Notes under the pieces: generated by a model
The model's input: only the letters and a program-made list of their open reading frames with translations
The model's database searches: none
What the model was told of the DNA's origin: nothing
Position numbers and translations under genes: made by a program
DNA from: G963665925 sp963676345
GTDB lineage: Bacteria; Bacillota; Clostridia; Peptostreptococcales; Acidaminobacteraceae
Direction of reading: 5' to 3'
DNA length: 64,000 bases
NCBI GenBank assembly: GCA_963676345.2
Contig: CAXXTS010000005.1
Location: 806,001 to 870,000 of the forward strand
Shown: positions 40,888 to 49,463 of the stretch, piece by piece
How the letters are laid out: each line of letters begins with the position of its first letter
Position numbering within the stretch: position 1 is the first letter of the stretch

Positions 40888-43521
40888 ATGAATAAGATGG
40901 GACTTAATGAAATCAGAAAGAGATTCCTGGACTTTTTCGAGTCAAAGGGACATCATGTTGAGGCAAGTTATCCGCTTGTTCCACAAAATGATAAGAGCCT
41001 TCTTCTAATCAATGCCGGCATGGCACCGCTTAAGAATTACTTTACAGGTGCTGAACAGCCTCCCAAAAATAGAATGGCAACTTGTCAGAAGTGTATTCGT
41101 ACGGGAGATATTGAAAATGTAGGACATACAGCACGTCATGCTACATTCTTCGAAATGCTGGGCAACTTCTCATTTGGTGATTATTTCAAAGAAGAATCCC
41201 TAAAATGGGGCTGGGAGTTTGTAACAGAGCATCTTGAAATGCCAATCGACAAATTATGGCCATCCGTATACTTTGAAGATGATGAAGCTTATGATATTTG
41301 GAAAGATATTATTGGCGTACCAGAAGAGCGTATTGTTCGCCTGGGTAAAGAAGATAACTTCTGGGAAATCGGTGTGGGTCCATGTGGTCCATGTTCGGAA
41401 ATTTACTTTGACCGAGGCGAGAAGTATGGCTGCGGTGACCCAGAATGTAAACCGGGCTGTGAATGTGACCGCTATGTAGAGTTTTGGAACCATGTATTCA
41501 CGCAGTTTGAAAGAAATGAAGCAGGGGAGTACCATGAGCTTGCTAAAAAGAATATCGATACAGGCATGGGTCTTGAGCGTGTGGCTTGCATCATGCAAGA
41601 TGTAGACAGTATTTTTGAAGTTGATACCATCAAGTCGATTCTAGATAAAGTTGTCGAAATCTCTGGAAAGCCTTACGGATTTAATCCATCACACGATGTT
41701 TCTATTAGAATTATCACTGACCATATTCGTGCGGTATCCTTTATGGTATGTGATGGCATTATGCCAAACAACGAGGGACGCGGGTATGTTCTTAGAAGAC
41801 TTCTTCGAAGAGCTGCACGACATGGTAAGCTGCTTGGTATCAGTGGTGCATTCCTAACAGACTTGGTGGATGAAGTAGTGAAGGTCTCTGGTGAAGGATA
41901 CCCTGATCTTATAAAACGCCATGACTACATTAAAAAAATTCTTCTTATTGAAGAGGAGCGGTTCCAGCAAACAATTGATCAAGGTCTTTCTATTTTGAAA
42001 GACTATATATCTGAAATTGAGAAAAAAGGAGAGACATTGCTATCAGGCGAGCATGCATTCAAGCTGTACGATACGTATGGCTTCCCACTGGATCTCACAA
42101 AAGAAATTCTTGAAGAAAAAGGAATGGATGTTGACGAAGAGGCGTTCACAAAGGAAATGGAAGCCCAACGTGAGCGTGCGCGTTCTGCAAGGGGCGACGG
42201 CGATGACCTCGGATGGGAAGATGACGCATTCAGTTCAATGGAACTAGAAGGCGAAACGGAATTTGTGGGTTATGACCGTATGACTGAAGCAGCAGAAGTG
42301 CTCGCAATGGCAGTTGACTCAGAACTTGTGGGATCAGCTTCAAAGGACAGCAAAGTACACATACTTCTAAATAGAACACCATTTTATGCTGAAGGTGGCG
42401 GACAAGTTGGTGACACAGGTGAAATGACAACTGAGGCTGCGCGTATAGTAATTGAAAATACGAAAAAAGGGCCTAAAGGTACAATCATTCATGTCGGGTA
42501 TATTGCTGAGGGTCATCTAGAAGTTGGTCAAACTGTAACGGCATCTGTAGACCGTATGCGCAGACTTGATATCGCCCGTAACCATACATCGACACATCTT
42601 TTGCATAAAGCATTAAGACTGGTACTGGGTGACCATGTTGAGCAGGCGGGTTCTTTGGTTGGACCTGACAGAATGCGTTTTGACTTCTCTCACTTCCAGG
42701 CTATGACGCGTGAAGAAGTAGAAAAAGTTGAAGCAATTGTTAATGAGAAAATCTTTATACCACATGAAGTAAGCACTGCATTTATGAATATTGATGAAGC
42801 GCGTGAGATGGGTGCAATGGCTCTCTTTGGTGAAAAATACGGTTCAGAAGTACGCGTTGTTCGCATTGGAGAGTACTCAATTGAACTATGTGGCGGCACA
42901 CACCTTAGAAACACATCAGAAGTGGGTTTGTTTAAAATTGTTTCTGAGTCTGGTATTGCTGCGGGTGTACGTAGAATTGAAGTGATTACAGGCCGCAAGG
43001 TTTATGAATACATGAATACACTGGACTACAGGATGGGTGCAATTGAAACCGCTCTCAAAGCAAGCGCTTCAGATGTAGTTGAAAAAACAGAGCATCTTAT
43101 TACTGAGAATAAGAAACTTCAAAAAGAAGTAGAATCACTTAAGGCAAAAGCTGCAAGTGAAAGCTCAGCTGGACTGCTTGACAAAGCTGTAGAGATAAAT
43201 GGCTTCAAACTGATTACTGAAAAGCTCAAAGGCGTAGATGCCAATACAATGCGTACAATGGGTGATCAGATCAAAGACAAGCTGGATAAGGGTGTCGTTG
43301 TTCTGGCAAGTGATATGGGGGCTAAGGTCCTTCTGCTAGTTATGGCAACAGACGATGCAGTTAAAGCGGGTGCTCATGCGGGTAAACTCGTTGGCGAGGT
43401 TGCTAAAATCACTGGCGGTGGCGGTGGCGGTCGTCCGAATATGGCACAAGCAGGCGGTAAAGACGCAAGCAAGATAGATGCTGCGTTTGAGAAGGCTGTT
43501 GAAATTGTAAAAGGGTATTAA
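40888..43521 (+). CDS. alaS: Alanyl-tRNA synthetase
   Basis: The 877-residue enzyme charges tRNA-Ala. Domains in order are the class II catalytic core (residues 1-about 240; LINAGMAPLKNYF, GHTARHATFFEMLGNFSFGD), tRNA recognition (about 240-460), the editing domain with zinc ligands HTSTHLLHKAL and CGGTHL, and the C-Ala domain with a coiled coil (ITENKKLQKEVESLKAKA) and final GGGGGGRPNMAQAGG. A normal full-length protein, preceded by ACGGAGGGA. It is controlled by the T-box. Confidence 0.97.
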   Translation: MNKMGLNEIRKRFLDFFESKGHHVEASYPLVPQNDKSLLLINAGMAPLKNYFTGAEQPPKNRMATCQKCIRTGDIENVGHTARHATFFEMLGNFSFGDYFKEESLKWGWEFVTEHLEMPIDKLWPSVYFEDDEAYDIWKDIIGVPEERIVRLGKEDNFWEIGVGPCGPCSEIYFDRGEKYGCGDPECKPGCECDRYVEFWNHVFTQFERNEAGEYHELAKKNIDTGMGLERVACIMQDVDSIFEVDTIKSILDKVVEISGKPYGFNPSHDVSIRIITDHIRAVSFMVCDGIMPNNEGRGYVLRRLLRRAARHGKLLGISGAFLTDLVDEVVKVSGEGYPDLIKRHDYIKKILLIEEERFQQTIDQGLSILKDYISEIEKKGETLLSGEHAFKLYDTYGFPLDLTKEILEEKGMDVDEEAFTKEMEAQRERARSARGDGDDLGWEDDAFSSMELEGETEFVGYDRMTEAAEVLAMAVDSELVGSASKDSKVHILLNRTPFYAEGGGQVGDTGEMTTEAARIVIENTKKGPKGTIIHVGYIAEGHLEVGQTVTASVDRMRRLDIARNHTSTHLLHKALRLVLGDHVEQAGSLVGPDRMRFDFSHFQAMTREEVEKVEAIVNEKIFIPHEVSTAFMNIDEAREMGAMALFGEKYGSEVRVVRIGEYSIELCGGTHLRNTSEVGLFKIVSESGIAAGVRRIEVITGRKVYEYMNTLDYRMGAIETALKASASDVVEKTEHLITENKKLQKEVESLKAKAASESSAGLLDKAVEINGFKLITEKLKGVDANTMRTMGDQIKDKLDKGVVVLASDMGAKVLLLVMATDDAVKAGAHAGKLVGEVAKITGGGGGGRPNMAQAGGKDASKIDAAFEKAVEIVKGY

Positions 43522-43586
43522 TTTAAAAATATTTAGAAAATCGTTTTACACCTTCTAAAAAACGGATATATATGGACAAACAAGAA

Positions 43587-43622
43587 GTATGGCAATTTGA
43601 GACGCGTTTCAAATTGCCATAC
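43587..43622 (+). terminator. Hairpin after alaS
   Basis: GTATGGCAATTTGA (43587-43600) pairs perfectly with TCAAATTGCCATAC (43609-43622) around an 8-nt loop. The following CTTATCAG is a poor T-run, so termination may be partial. Confidence 0.65.
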
Positions 43623-43684
43623 CTTATCAGATATTTCGTCAAAATGCTTATTTTCAAGCTCTAATCATAAAGGAGGTTATGGTT

Positions 43685-43939
43685 ATGGATAAAAACATGA
43701 CAATGAAATTCGATGTAGATCAAGTGAAGGAAGATGAACGAAAAGAAGTGCTTGATTATGTCTACAATGCACTGAAGGAAAAGGGATACCATCCTATTAA
43801 CCAAATGATTGGATATCTTCTCAGTGGTGACCCAACGTATATAACTACCCATAACGATGCCCGCAAAATCATAAGACGTGTAGAGCGCGATGAAATTCTA
43901 GAGGAGTTACTCAAGACTTATCTTGAAAGTGAGAAATAA
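43685..43939 (+). CDS. ireB: IreB-family regulatory phosphoprotein (UPF0297)
   Basis: The 84-residue protein matches the UPF0297/IreB family throughout: MKFDVDQVKEDERKEVL, YVYNALKEKGYHPINQ, GYLLSGDPTYITTHNDAR and KIIRRVERDEIL. In Enterococcus IreB is phosphorylated by the PASTA kinase IreK and influences cell-wall stress tolerance. The start at 43685 is preferred over an overlapping ATG at 43679, which would sit against the AAAGGAGG site. It heads the ireB-AKR-ruvX-DUF1292 cluster. Confidence 0.94.
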   Translation: MDKNMTMKFDVDQVKEDERKEVLDYVYNALKEKGYHPINQMIGYLLSGDPTYITTHNDARKIIRRVERDEILEELLKTYLESEK

Positions 43940-43941
43940 AA

Positions 43942-44892
43942 TTGGAAACCAGATTACTCGGACAAACAGGCCTGGAGGTATCCAGGCTTTGTTTTGGCAG
44001 TTTAACAGTGGGTCCGCTGCAGGCCAACTTGCCTATTTCTGATGCTGCAGCACTCATATGTGAAGCTTACGATAGAGGTGTGAACTTTATTGACACAGCA
44101 GAACTATATGAAAATTATGCCCATATTGGGAAGGCCTTGAAAACCATCCCTCGGCATAAGTACATTATATCGACCAAGTCATATGCATGGTCAAGAAAAA
44201 CAGCAGAAGAAAGCTTTATAAAAGCGTGTAAGGAGCTTGGAACGGACTACATTGATCTTTTTATGCTCCATGAACAAGAAAGCGAACATACCCTGCGGGG
44301 ACATAGCGAAGCTTTGGAGTACTTTTTAGAAAGAAAGCAAAAGGGAGACATACGCAGTGTGGGTTTGTCGACCCATTATGTGGCTGGTGTTGAAGCTGCA
44401 ATAGGCTCGTCTGATATTCAGGTGGTTCACCCGATATTTAATTATGCTGGACTGGGCATTCAAGATGGCGGGCGCGAGGAAATGCTGGACGCCATGCGTC
44501 GTTTTAAGGCAAAAGGTGGCGGCATATTTGCAATGAAGCCCCTTGGGGGCGGCAATTTGATAGCCAGTGTAGATGCGTGCTTTGACTATGTATTGGGCGT
44601 TCCTGAAATAGACTCTATAGCAGTCGGCATGCAACGCATATCGGAAGTGATTGCAAACACTTCTCGTTTTGAAGGGAGAAGTGTGCCGGACAAGGTTGTA
44701 AGCGAACTATCTACGGCTAGAAGGGCACTTCACATAGACTCGTGGTGTATAGGGTGTGGTGCGTGCCAGGCTAAGTGCCAGTTCGATGCCATTCAAGTCA
44801 TCGACTCAAAAGCGGTTGTGAATAAGGACAAATGTATGCTCTGCGGCTACTGTAGTTCAGTATGTCCAGAGTTCTGTATTAAGGTGGTATAA
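43942..44892 (+). CDS. Aldo/keto reductase with C-terminal two-cluster ferredoxin domain
   Basis: The 316-residue protein begins at TTG, two bases after the ireB stop. Residues 1-about 245 are an aldo/keto reductase barrel with the catalytic set Asp/Tyr (FIDTAELYENY), Lys (IISTKSYAW) and His (MLHEQ). The C-terminal part has CIGCGACQAKCQ and CMLCGYCSSVC with a further CPEFC, enough for two [4Fe-4S] clusters. Such fusions are common in anaerobes and may link NAD(P)H and ferredoxin chemistry; the substrate is unknown. Both neighbours are closely packed, so it is translated from the same mRNA. Confidence 0.9.
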   Translation: METRLLGQTGLEVSRLCFGSLTVGPLQANLPISDAAALICEAYDRGVNFIDTAELYENYAHIGKALKTIPRHKYIISTKSYAWSRKTAEESFIKACKELGTDYIDLFMLHEQESEHTLRGHSEALEYFLERKQKGDIRSVGLSTHYVAGVEAAIGSSDIQVVHPIFNYAGLGIQDGGREEMLDAMRRFKAKGGGIFAMKPLGGGNLIASVDACFDYVLGVPEIDSIAVGMQRISEVIANTSRFEGRSVPDKVVSELSTARRALHIDSWCIGCGACQAKCQFDAIQVIDSKAVVNKDKCMLCGYCSSVCPEFCIKVV

Positions 44893-45333
44893 ATGATGAA
44901 AATGTTAGGGCTTGATGTGGGGGATCGCACAATTGGTGTCGCAGAAAGTGATCCAACTGGTCTGATCGCGTCGCCCGTTGAAACCATACGACGTGAATCC
45001 AACAAACAGAGTATTGCAAGAATTGTAGAACTGCTGCTTCAAACGGGTTCGGAGAAAATTGTCGTAGGGCTTCCTAAAAATATGAATGGTACTATTGGCG
45101 ATCAAGGTGAGAAGACAATCCTTTTTGTAAAGCAGCTGAAAAAGAAACTCACTTATTCCGATAAACTTGGTGGAAAAGAAATTGAAATCATCATGTGGGA
45201 TGAGCGGTTGACTTCAAAGGCTGCAGAACGTACACTGATTGAATCGGACATGCGCCGAGAAAAACGTAAAAAGGTAATTGATCAGCTTGCAGCAGTCTAC
45301 ATTCTGCAGGGCTACCTTGACCATATAAGATAA
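44893..45333 (+). CDS. ruvX: Putative Holliday junction resolvase RuvX (YqgF)
   Basis: The 146-residue protein has the RNase H-like fold of YqgF: MLGLDVGDRTIGVA with the first catalytic Asp, KIVVGLPKNMNGTIG, WDERLTSKAAE with acidic residue, and the late KVIDQLAAVYILQGYLD. It is proposed to resolve Holliday junctions or process pre-16S rRNA. It abuts the AKR gene directly (stop then ATG). Confidence 0.95.
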   Translation: MMKMLGLDVGDRTIGVAESDPTGLIASPVETIRRESNKQSIARIVELLLQTGSEKIVVGLPKNMNGTIGDQGEKTILFVKQLKKKLTYSDKLGGKEIEIIMWDERLTSKAAERTLIESDMRREKRKKVIDQLAAVYILQGYLDHIR

Positions 45334-45348
45334 AGAGGTGAAAAGAAA

Positions 45349-45600
45349 ATGGAAGAAAGAAAATATGTTGAGCTCATTGATGAAGACGGCAAGGCGGTTG
45401 CATTTGAAGTTATTGTGGATTTTGAAGTAGACGGGCAGGAATATGCAGTTCTTGCTGAAAAAGGGGCAGAAGATGAGGCTGTTCTCTTTAGAGTAATCGA
45501 TGATGGACAGGAAGAACCGTCTTTTGAAGTTGTGGTTGACGATGTTGAGTTTGACACGGTTTCGCGTGTATATGAAGAGCTGATGAATCAGGAAGATTGA
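45349..45600 (+). CDS. DUF1292 (UPF0473) protein
   Basis: The 83-residue acidic protein has the DUF1292 pattern: VELIDEDGKAVAFEVIVDF, EVDGQEYAVLA and VDDVEFDTVSRVYEELM. It commonly follows ireB and ruvX in Firmicutes (Bacillus yrzB), as it does here. Function is unknown. GAGGTG precedes ATG. Confidence 0.9.
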   Translation: MEERKYVELIDEDGKAVAFEVIVDFEVDGQEYAVLAEKGAEDEAVLFRVIDDGQEEPSFEVVVDDVEFDTVSRVYEELMNQED

Positions 45601-45636
45601 AAAATGTAATGATTTCAAAATTAAACAAATTTTAAT

Positions 45637-45665
45637 TTGAAAAAAAACAGCTTTAATGCTATCAT
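45637..45665 (+). promoter_or_regulatory. Promoter of the Fur-family regulator gene
   Basis: TTGAAA (45637-45642) and TATCAT (45660-45665) are 17 bp apart. The gene starts 37 bp downstream. Confidence 0.6.
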
Positions 45666-45701
45666 TATAGTGACAAATCTTTTAAGACGCGAGGTGTGAA
45701 A

Positions 45702-46148
45702 ATGGACTTTTCAATAGACACTTTAAAGAACAAGCTGAGAGAACGAGGGTATAAGTTAACACCTCAAAGACGTGCTGTACTGGATGTCATTCTGGCAAAC
45801 CCAGGTGAACACTTAAGTACAGAAGAAATCTATGAACTTGTTAAGAAGAATAACCACCCTGAAATTGGGTTGGCTACAGTATATAGAACGCTTATTTTAC
45901 TTGCTGAGCTAGACGTTATTTCCAAGCTGAATTTAGATGACGGCCTGGTTCGCTATGAGATTAATCTCAATGATGACCATCATCATCATCATCATTTAAT
46001 ATGTACAAGTTGCGGGAAGGTTATCGAAGTTGTCGAAGATTTACTCGATGAACTCGAAGCACGTATAGAAAAAGATCATGAATTCGAGATCTATGATCAC
46101 AAACTGAAATTCTTTGGGATTTGTAAGGAGTGTAAAAAGGGCTTGTAA
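45702..46148 (+). CDS. Fur-family metal-dependent regulator
   Basis: The 148-residue protein has the Fur winged helix (RGYKLTPQRRAVLDVI; EIGLATVYRTLILLAELDVI) and dimerisation domain. A run of six His (DDHHHHHH) precedes CTSC, which with CKEC near the C-terminus forms the structural zinc site. Iron uptake regulation is the likeliest role; Zur and PerR relatives share the fold and cannot be excluded. The start at 45702 follows GAGGTG; an in-frame GTG overlaps that site. Confidence 0.9.
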   Translation: MDFSIDTLKNKLRERGYKLTPQRRAVLDVILANPGEHLSTEEIYELVKKNNHPEIGLATVYRTLILLAELDVISKLNLDDGLVRYEINLNDDHHHHHHLICTSCGKVIEVVEDLLDELEARIEKDHEFEIYDHKLKFFGICKECKKGL

Positions 46149-46171
46149 TTACAGTTACAGGCTTCTTTTTT
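46139..46171 (+). terminator. Terminator of the Fur-family gene
   Basis: GCTTGTAA (46141-46148, which includes the stop codon) pairs with TTACAGGC (46155-46162, one G-T pair), followed by TTCTTTTTT. Confidence 0.75.
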
Positions 46172-46251
46172 GGTCGAAATAATTTAATAAAACCAAATGG
46201 CCATGGGGCAGTCCCGTGGTGTATTTGGAGTATATGAACGGAGGAATAACT

Positions 46252-47922
46252 ATGAATCAAAAGAAAGCGAATACGCTTAGAGTTATTCCCTTAGGTGGTT
46301 TGTACGAAATCGGTAAGAATATGACAGCTTATGAATACGGTGAGGATATCGTCCTCGTAGATTGCGGTATGTCATTCCCGGAAGACGAAATGCTCGGCAT
46401 TGACGTCGTAATTCCGGATATAACTTACTTGAAAAAGAATCGTGAACGTGTAAAAGGAATCGTCCTGACACACGGTCATGAAGACCATATTGGTGCGATA
46501 CCGTATGTTCTAAGAGAACTTAATGTTCCGATTTATGGTACAAGACTAACTTTGGGACTCGTAGAAAGAAAGTGCTCGGAGTTTAAAAATCTTGGCAAAT
46601 TGCAGCTCAATGTCGTTCAACCAGGCGACAAAGTTAAACTGGGTCATATTAAAGTTGAGCTAATCCATGTAAGTCACTCGATTCCAGGTGCAGTGTCATT
46701 TTGCCTGCATACACCACTGGGCCGCATTGTGCATACAGGTGATTTTAAGATTGATTATACGCCAATTGACGGTCAGCGAACAGATTTAAACAAGTTTGCT
46801 GAACTCGGATCAAAAGGTGTTCTTCTGATGCTTTGCGAGAGTACAAACGTTATGCGTCCTGGACATACGATGTCTGAGAGTCGCGTAGGACAAACAATTG
46901 AAAATATTTTTGCCCATAGAGACGGCAGAATTTTTGTGGCTTCTTTTGCATCAAATGTCCACAGAATTCAGCAAATTATTAATGCATGCCTGCTCAATGG
47001 CAGAAAAGTGGCTTTCAGTGGAAGGTCAATGATTAATGTTTCAAATGTAGCACTTGAAACAGGCCACCTTAAGGTGCCTGAAGGTGTTATCATAGATATC
47101 AAGGATATTGACAGATACCCTGAGAATGAAATTTGCCTCATTACAACAGGCAGTCAGGGTGAGACTATGTCAGCACTGTCAAGAATGGCTTCTGGAGAGC
47201 ATCGTCAGGTGAAAATAATGCCTGGGGATACAATCGTACTGTCATCATCACCTATTCCGGGGAATGAAAAAAGTGTTTATAACATCATTAACCTTTTGAA
47301 TGAAAAAGGCGCAGACATCATTTATGAATCACTTGCTGATGTTCACGTTTCAGGACATGCAAAACAGCAGGAACTTATGCTGATGCATGCACTCGTTCAG
47401 CCCAAATACCTCATGCCTGTACATGGCGAGTTCTCAATGCTAAAAGAGCATAAGGAAATGGCTATGCGCATGGGTAAAAATGAAGAAGACATCTTTATTC
47501 TTAAAAATGGAGATGTGCTTGAGCTTAGCCGTAAAGGCGCGCGCAAGGCACAACCAGTTCCACATGGCAATGTGCTAATTGATGGTTTGGGTGTAGGAGA
47601 TGTTGGAAATATTGTCCTTAGAGATAGAAAGCATCTCGCTGAAGATGGTCTCATGGTTGTTGTTGTCGCGTTTGATGACAAAACAGGCGAGGTTATTTCA
47701 GGTCCAGATCTTATTTCACGTGGGTTTGTCTACGTTAGAGAGTCTGAAGACCTAATGGAAGGTGCTAAAAAGGAAATCATCAAGGCCCTTGGTAAACTGA
47801 ATTCTAGAAATATTAGAGAATGGTCTACGATTAAAGGAGAAATCCGAGATACGCTTAGATCATATCTATATCAGCACACGAAGCGCAGTCCTATGATACT
47901 GCCGATCATCATGGATGTATAG
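46252..47922 (+). CDS. rnj: Ribonuclease J
   Basis: The 556-residue metallo-beta-lactamase/beta-CASP nuclease has HGHEDHIGA (HxHxDH zinc motif), SHSIPGA, HTGDFKIDYTP, the beta-CASP motifs ending HVSGHAKQQEL and PVHGEFSML, and a C-terminal domain. It is an endo- and 5'-exonuclease in mRNA decay and rRNA processing. The start at 46252 follows CGGAGGA; an upstream in-frame start has no ribosome site. It is followed after 8 bp by the YlbF-like gene, a factor tied to RNA processing, which suggests a functional pair. Confidence 0.96.
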   Translation: MNQKKANTLRVIPLGGLYEIGKNMTAYEYGEDIVLVDCGMSFPEDEMLGIDVVIPDITYLKKNRERVKGIVLTHGHEDHIGAIPYVLRELNVPIYGTRLTLGLVERKCSEFKNLGKLQLNVVQPGDKVKLGHIKVELIHVSHSIPGAVSFCLHTPLGRIVHTGDFKIDYTPIDGQRTDLNKFAELGSKGVLLMLCESTNVMRPGHTMSESRVGQTIENIFAHRDGRIFVASFASNVHRIQQIINACLLNGRKVAFSGRSMINVSNVALETGHLKVPEGVIIDIKDIDRYPENEICLITTGSQGETMSALSRMASGEHRQVKIMPGDTIVLSSSPIPGNEKSVYNIINLLNEKGADIIYESLADVHVSGHAKQQELMLMHALVQPKYLMPVHGEFSMLKEHKEMAMRMGKNEEDIFILKNGDVLELSRKGARKAQPVPHGNVLIDGLGVGDVGNIVLRDRKHLAEDGLMVVVVAFDDKTGEVISGPDLISRGFVYVRESEDLMEGAKKEIIKALGKLNSRNIREWSTIKGEIRDTLRSYLYQHTKRSPMILPIIMDV

Positions 47923-47930
47923 GAGGAACA

Positions 47931-48260
47931 ATGAACGTTTACGATGCTGCACACAATTTAGCAAGTGCTATCAAGGAATCAGACGAGCTTAAAAAGTTTA
48001 AGGAGCTTCAAGCAAAAATGTTTGAAAACGACTTAATTAAGAACCAGTTTGACACTTTCCAAAAGCTTCAAATGGAAATTCAAACAGCTCAAATGACAGG
48101 TCAATCTGTTGATGATGCGAAAATGAAGGAAGCGCAGGAAATGTTTGAAGAAATTCAAAAGGATCCAGTTGCAAACCAGTATTTTCTTGCAGAAATGAAG
48201 CTGAATCAAATGATGGGCGACGTCACAAAAATTGTGAGCGATGCCATGGGTATTCAGTAA
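47931..48260 (+). CDS. YlbF/YmcA-family protein
   Basis: The 109-residue, all-helical protein shows NLASAIKESDELKKFKELQ, FQKLQMEIQTAQMTGQSVD and DPVANQYFLAEMKLNQMM, the YlbF/YmcA (Com_YlbF) pattern. In Bacillus these proteins act with YaaT to guide RNase Y-dependent mRNA maturation. Placement in one operon with RNase J is consistent with a role in RNA metabolism. AGGAGGAACA precedes ATG. Confidence 0.9.
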   Translation: MNVYDAAHNLASAIKESDELKKFKELQAKMFENDLIKNQFDTFQKLQMEIQTAQMTGQSVDDAKMKEAQEMFEEIQKDPVANQYFLAEMKLNQMMGDVTKIVSDAMGIQ

Positions 48261-48289
48261 AAGAAATATACCGACGAGAATATATTTAG

Positions 48290-48370
48290 TGGTATAATTA
48301 AAAGAACTGTATTTTAAAAGTACAGTGATATAATGGCTCAGGATTAATTAAATTAATCCTGAGCCTTTTC
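48290..48370 (+). promoter_or_regulatory. Two extended -10 promoters, hairpin and terminator ahead of mltG
   Basis: TGGTATAAT (48290-48298) and TGATATAAT (48326-48334) are both extended -10 elements, 36 bp apart. Between them ACTGTA and TACAGT form a small hairpin (about 48306-48326). Straight after comes a strong terminator, GGCTCAGGATTAATT (48335-48349) with AATTAATCCTGAGCC (48351-48365), then TTTTC. The terminator ends the rnj operon. Transcripts starting at the first promoter would be about 65 nt long unless read-through occurs. Confidence 0.65.
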
Positions 48371-48408
48371 AAGGATATACGTAACGCTTTCAGATTGAGG
48401 TGTGGAAT

Positions 48409-49425
48409 ATGGTAATGAAAAAAACAGCACTGCTTTTAATGCTAAGTGCCTCTGTTCTTCTAGGGGGGTGTTCGGGTGTCATGGACTCCATGAATGAACC
48501 TATAGATATTTCTGATACAGCTGAAATACATGTGACTGTTCCAAGCGGAGCGAGTACAACAAAAATATCAGAAATTCTTGAAGATGAGGGACTGATTCGA
48601 AACGCAACGGTGTTTAAACTCTTGTCTAAAGATCTTGAAGCTGATGGCAAAATGCAGGCAGGTGAATACGTGCTTTCAAAGGCTATGTCAGCTGAAGAAA
48701 TTATTGAAAAGTTCGTTCGTGGCGATGTCTACATAGAGACCTTTGAATTTACCATTCCTGAAGGGTATGAAACACGTCAAATTATTGAAAAACTCAGCAC
48801 TGAAAATCTTATAGATAAGCAGAAATTTACTGACTTATTGAAGTCTGCAGATTTCGACTACAAGTTTTTAAGTGGAATAGACCCTGAAACCCATTTAGAA
48901 GGATTTTTATTTCCAGAAACCTATGAAATGAAAGTTGGGGCTTCAGAATCGCAAATAGCTGAAAAAATGCTTTCGCAATTTGACAAGGTCTTTAAAGATG
49001 CCTATTACGATCGTGCCAAAGAGCTTGGAATGACCATAAACGAAGTGGTTACACTTGCTTCTGTCATTGAACGAGAAGCCCAGCTTGATTCAGAACGTGC
49101 CCGTATTTCAGGTGTTTTCCATAACCGAATCAATAAAGGGTGGAAGCTTCAATCCTGTGCTACAGTACAGTATATCTTAGGCGAGAGAAAAGAAGTTTTA
49201 TCTTATGACGATATTGCTATAAAGTCACCATACAATACCTATATCAATGCTGGACTCCCGCCTTCGCCGATTGCATCACCAGGTGAGAAATCCATTATTG
49301 CAGCACTGTATCCTGAAGATACAGACTTTATGTTTTTCGTTGCATCAGGTGAAAACGATGGGTCGCATATTTTTTCAAAGACTCTAAAAGAACATGAAAA
49401 GGCTGTTAAATCAAGACGTAAATAG
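48409..49425 (+). CDS. mltG: Endolytic murein transglycosylase MltG, lipoprotein form
   Basis: The 338-residue protein has the YceG/MltG fold: a LysM-like part (residues about 45-110, ending MQAGEYVL) and the catalytic domain with LEGFLFPETYEM, ASVIEREAQ (catalytic Glu), FHNRI and SPYNTYINAGLPPSPI. It cuts nascent glycan strands near Lipid II and sets strand length. The usual membrane helix is replaced here by a signal peptide with lipobox LGGC (Cys21). The start at 48409 follows GAGGTG. It probably shares transcription with trmR, trhP and udk. Confidence 0.94.
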   Translation: MVMKKTALLLMLSASVLLGGCSGVMDSMNEPIDISDTAEIHVTVPSGASTTKISEILEDEGLIRNATVFKLLSKDLEADGKMQAGEYVLSKAMSAEEIIEKFVRGDVYIETFEFTIPEGYETRQIIEKLSTENLIDKQKFTDLLKSADFDYKFLSGIDPETHLEGFLFPETYEMKVGASESQIAEKMLSQFDKVFKDAYYDRAKELGMTINEVVTLASVIEREAQLDSERARISGVFHNRINKGWKLQSCATVQYILGERKEVLSYDDIAIKSPYNTYINAGLPPSPIASPGEKSIIAALYPEDTDFMFFVASGENDGSHIFSKTLKEHEKAVKSRRK

Positions 49426-49463
49426 GCGTTTGTAGATGCATATCAATTAGAGAAGGATGTCAA

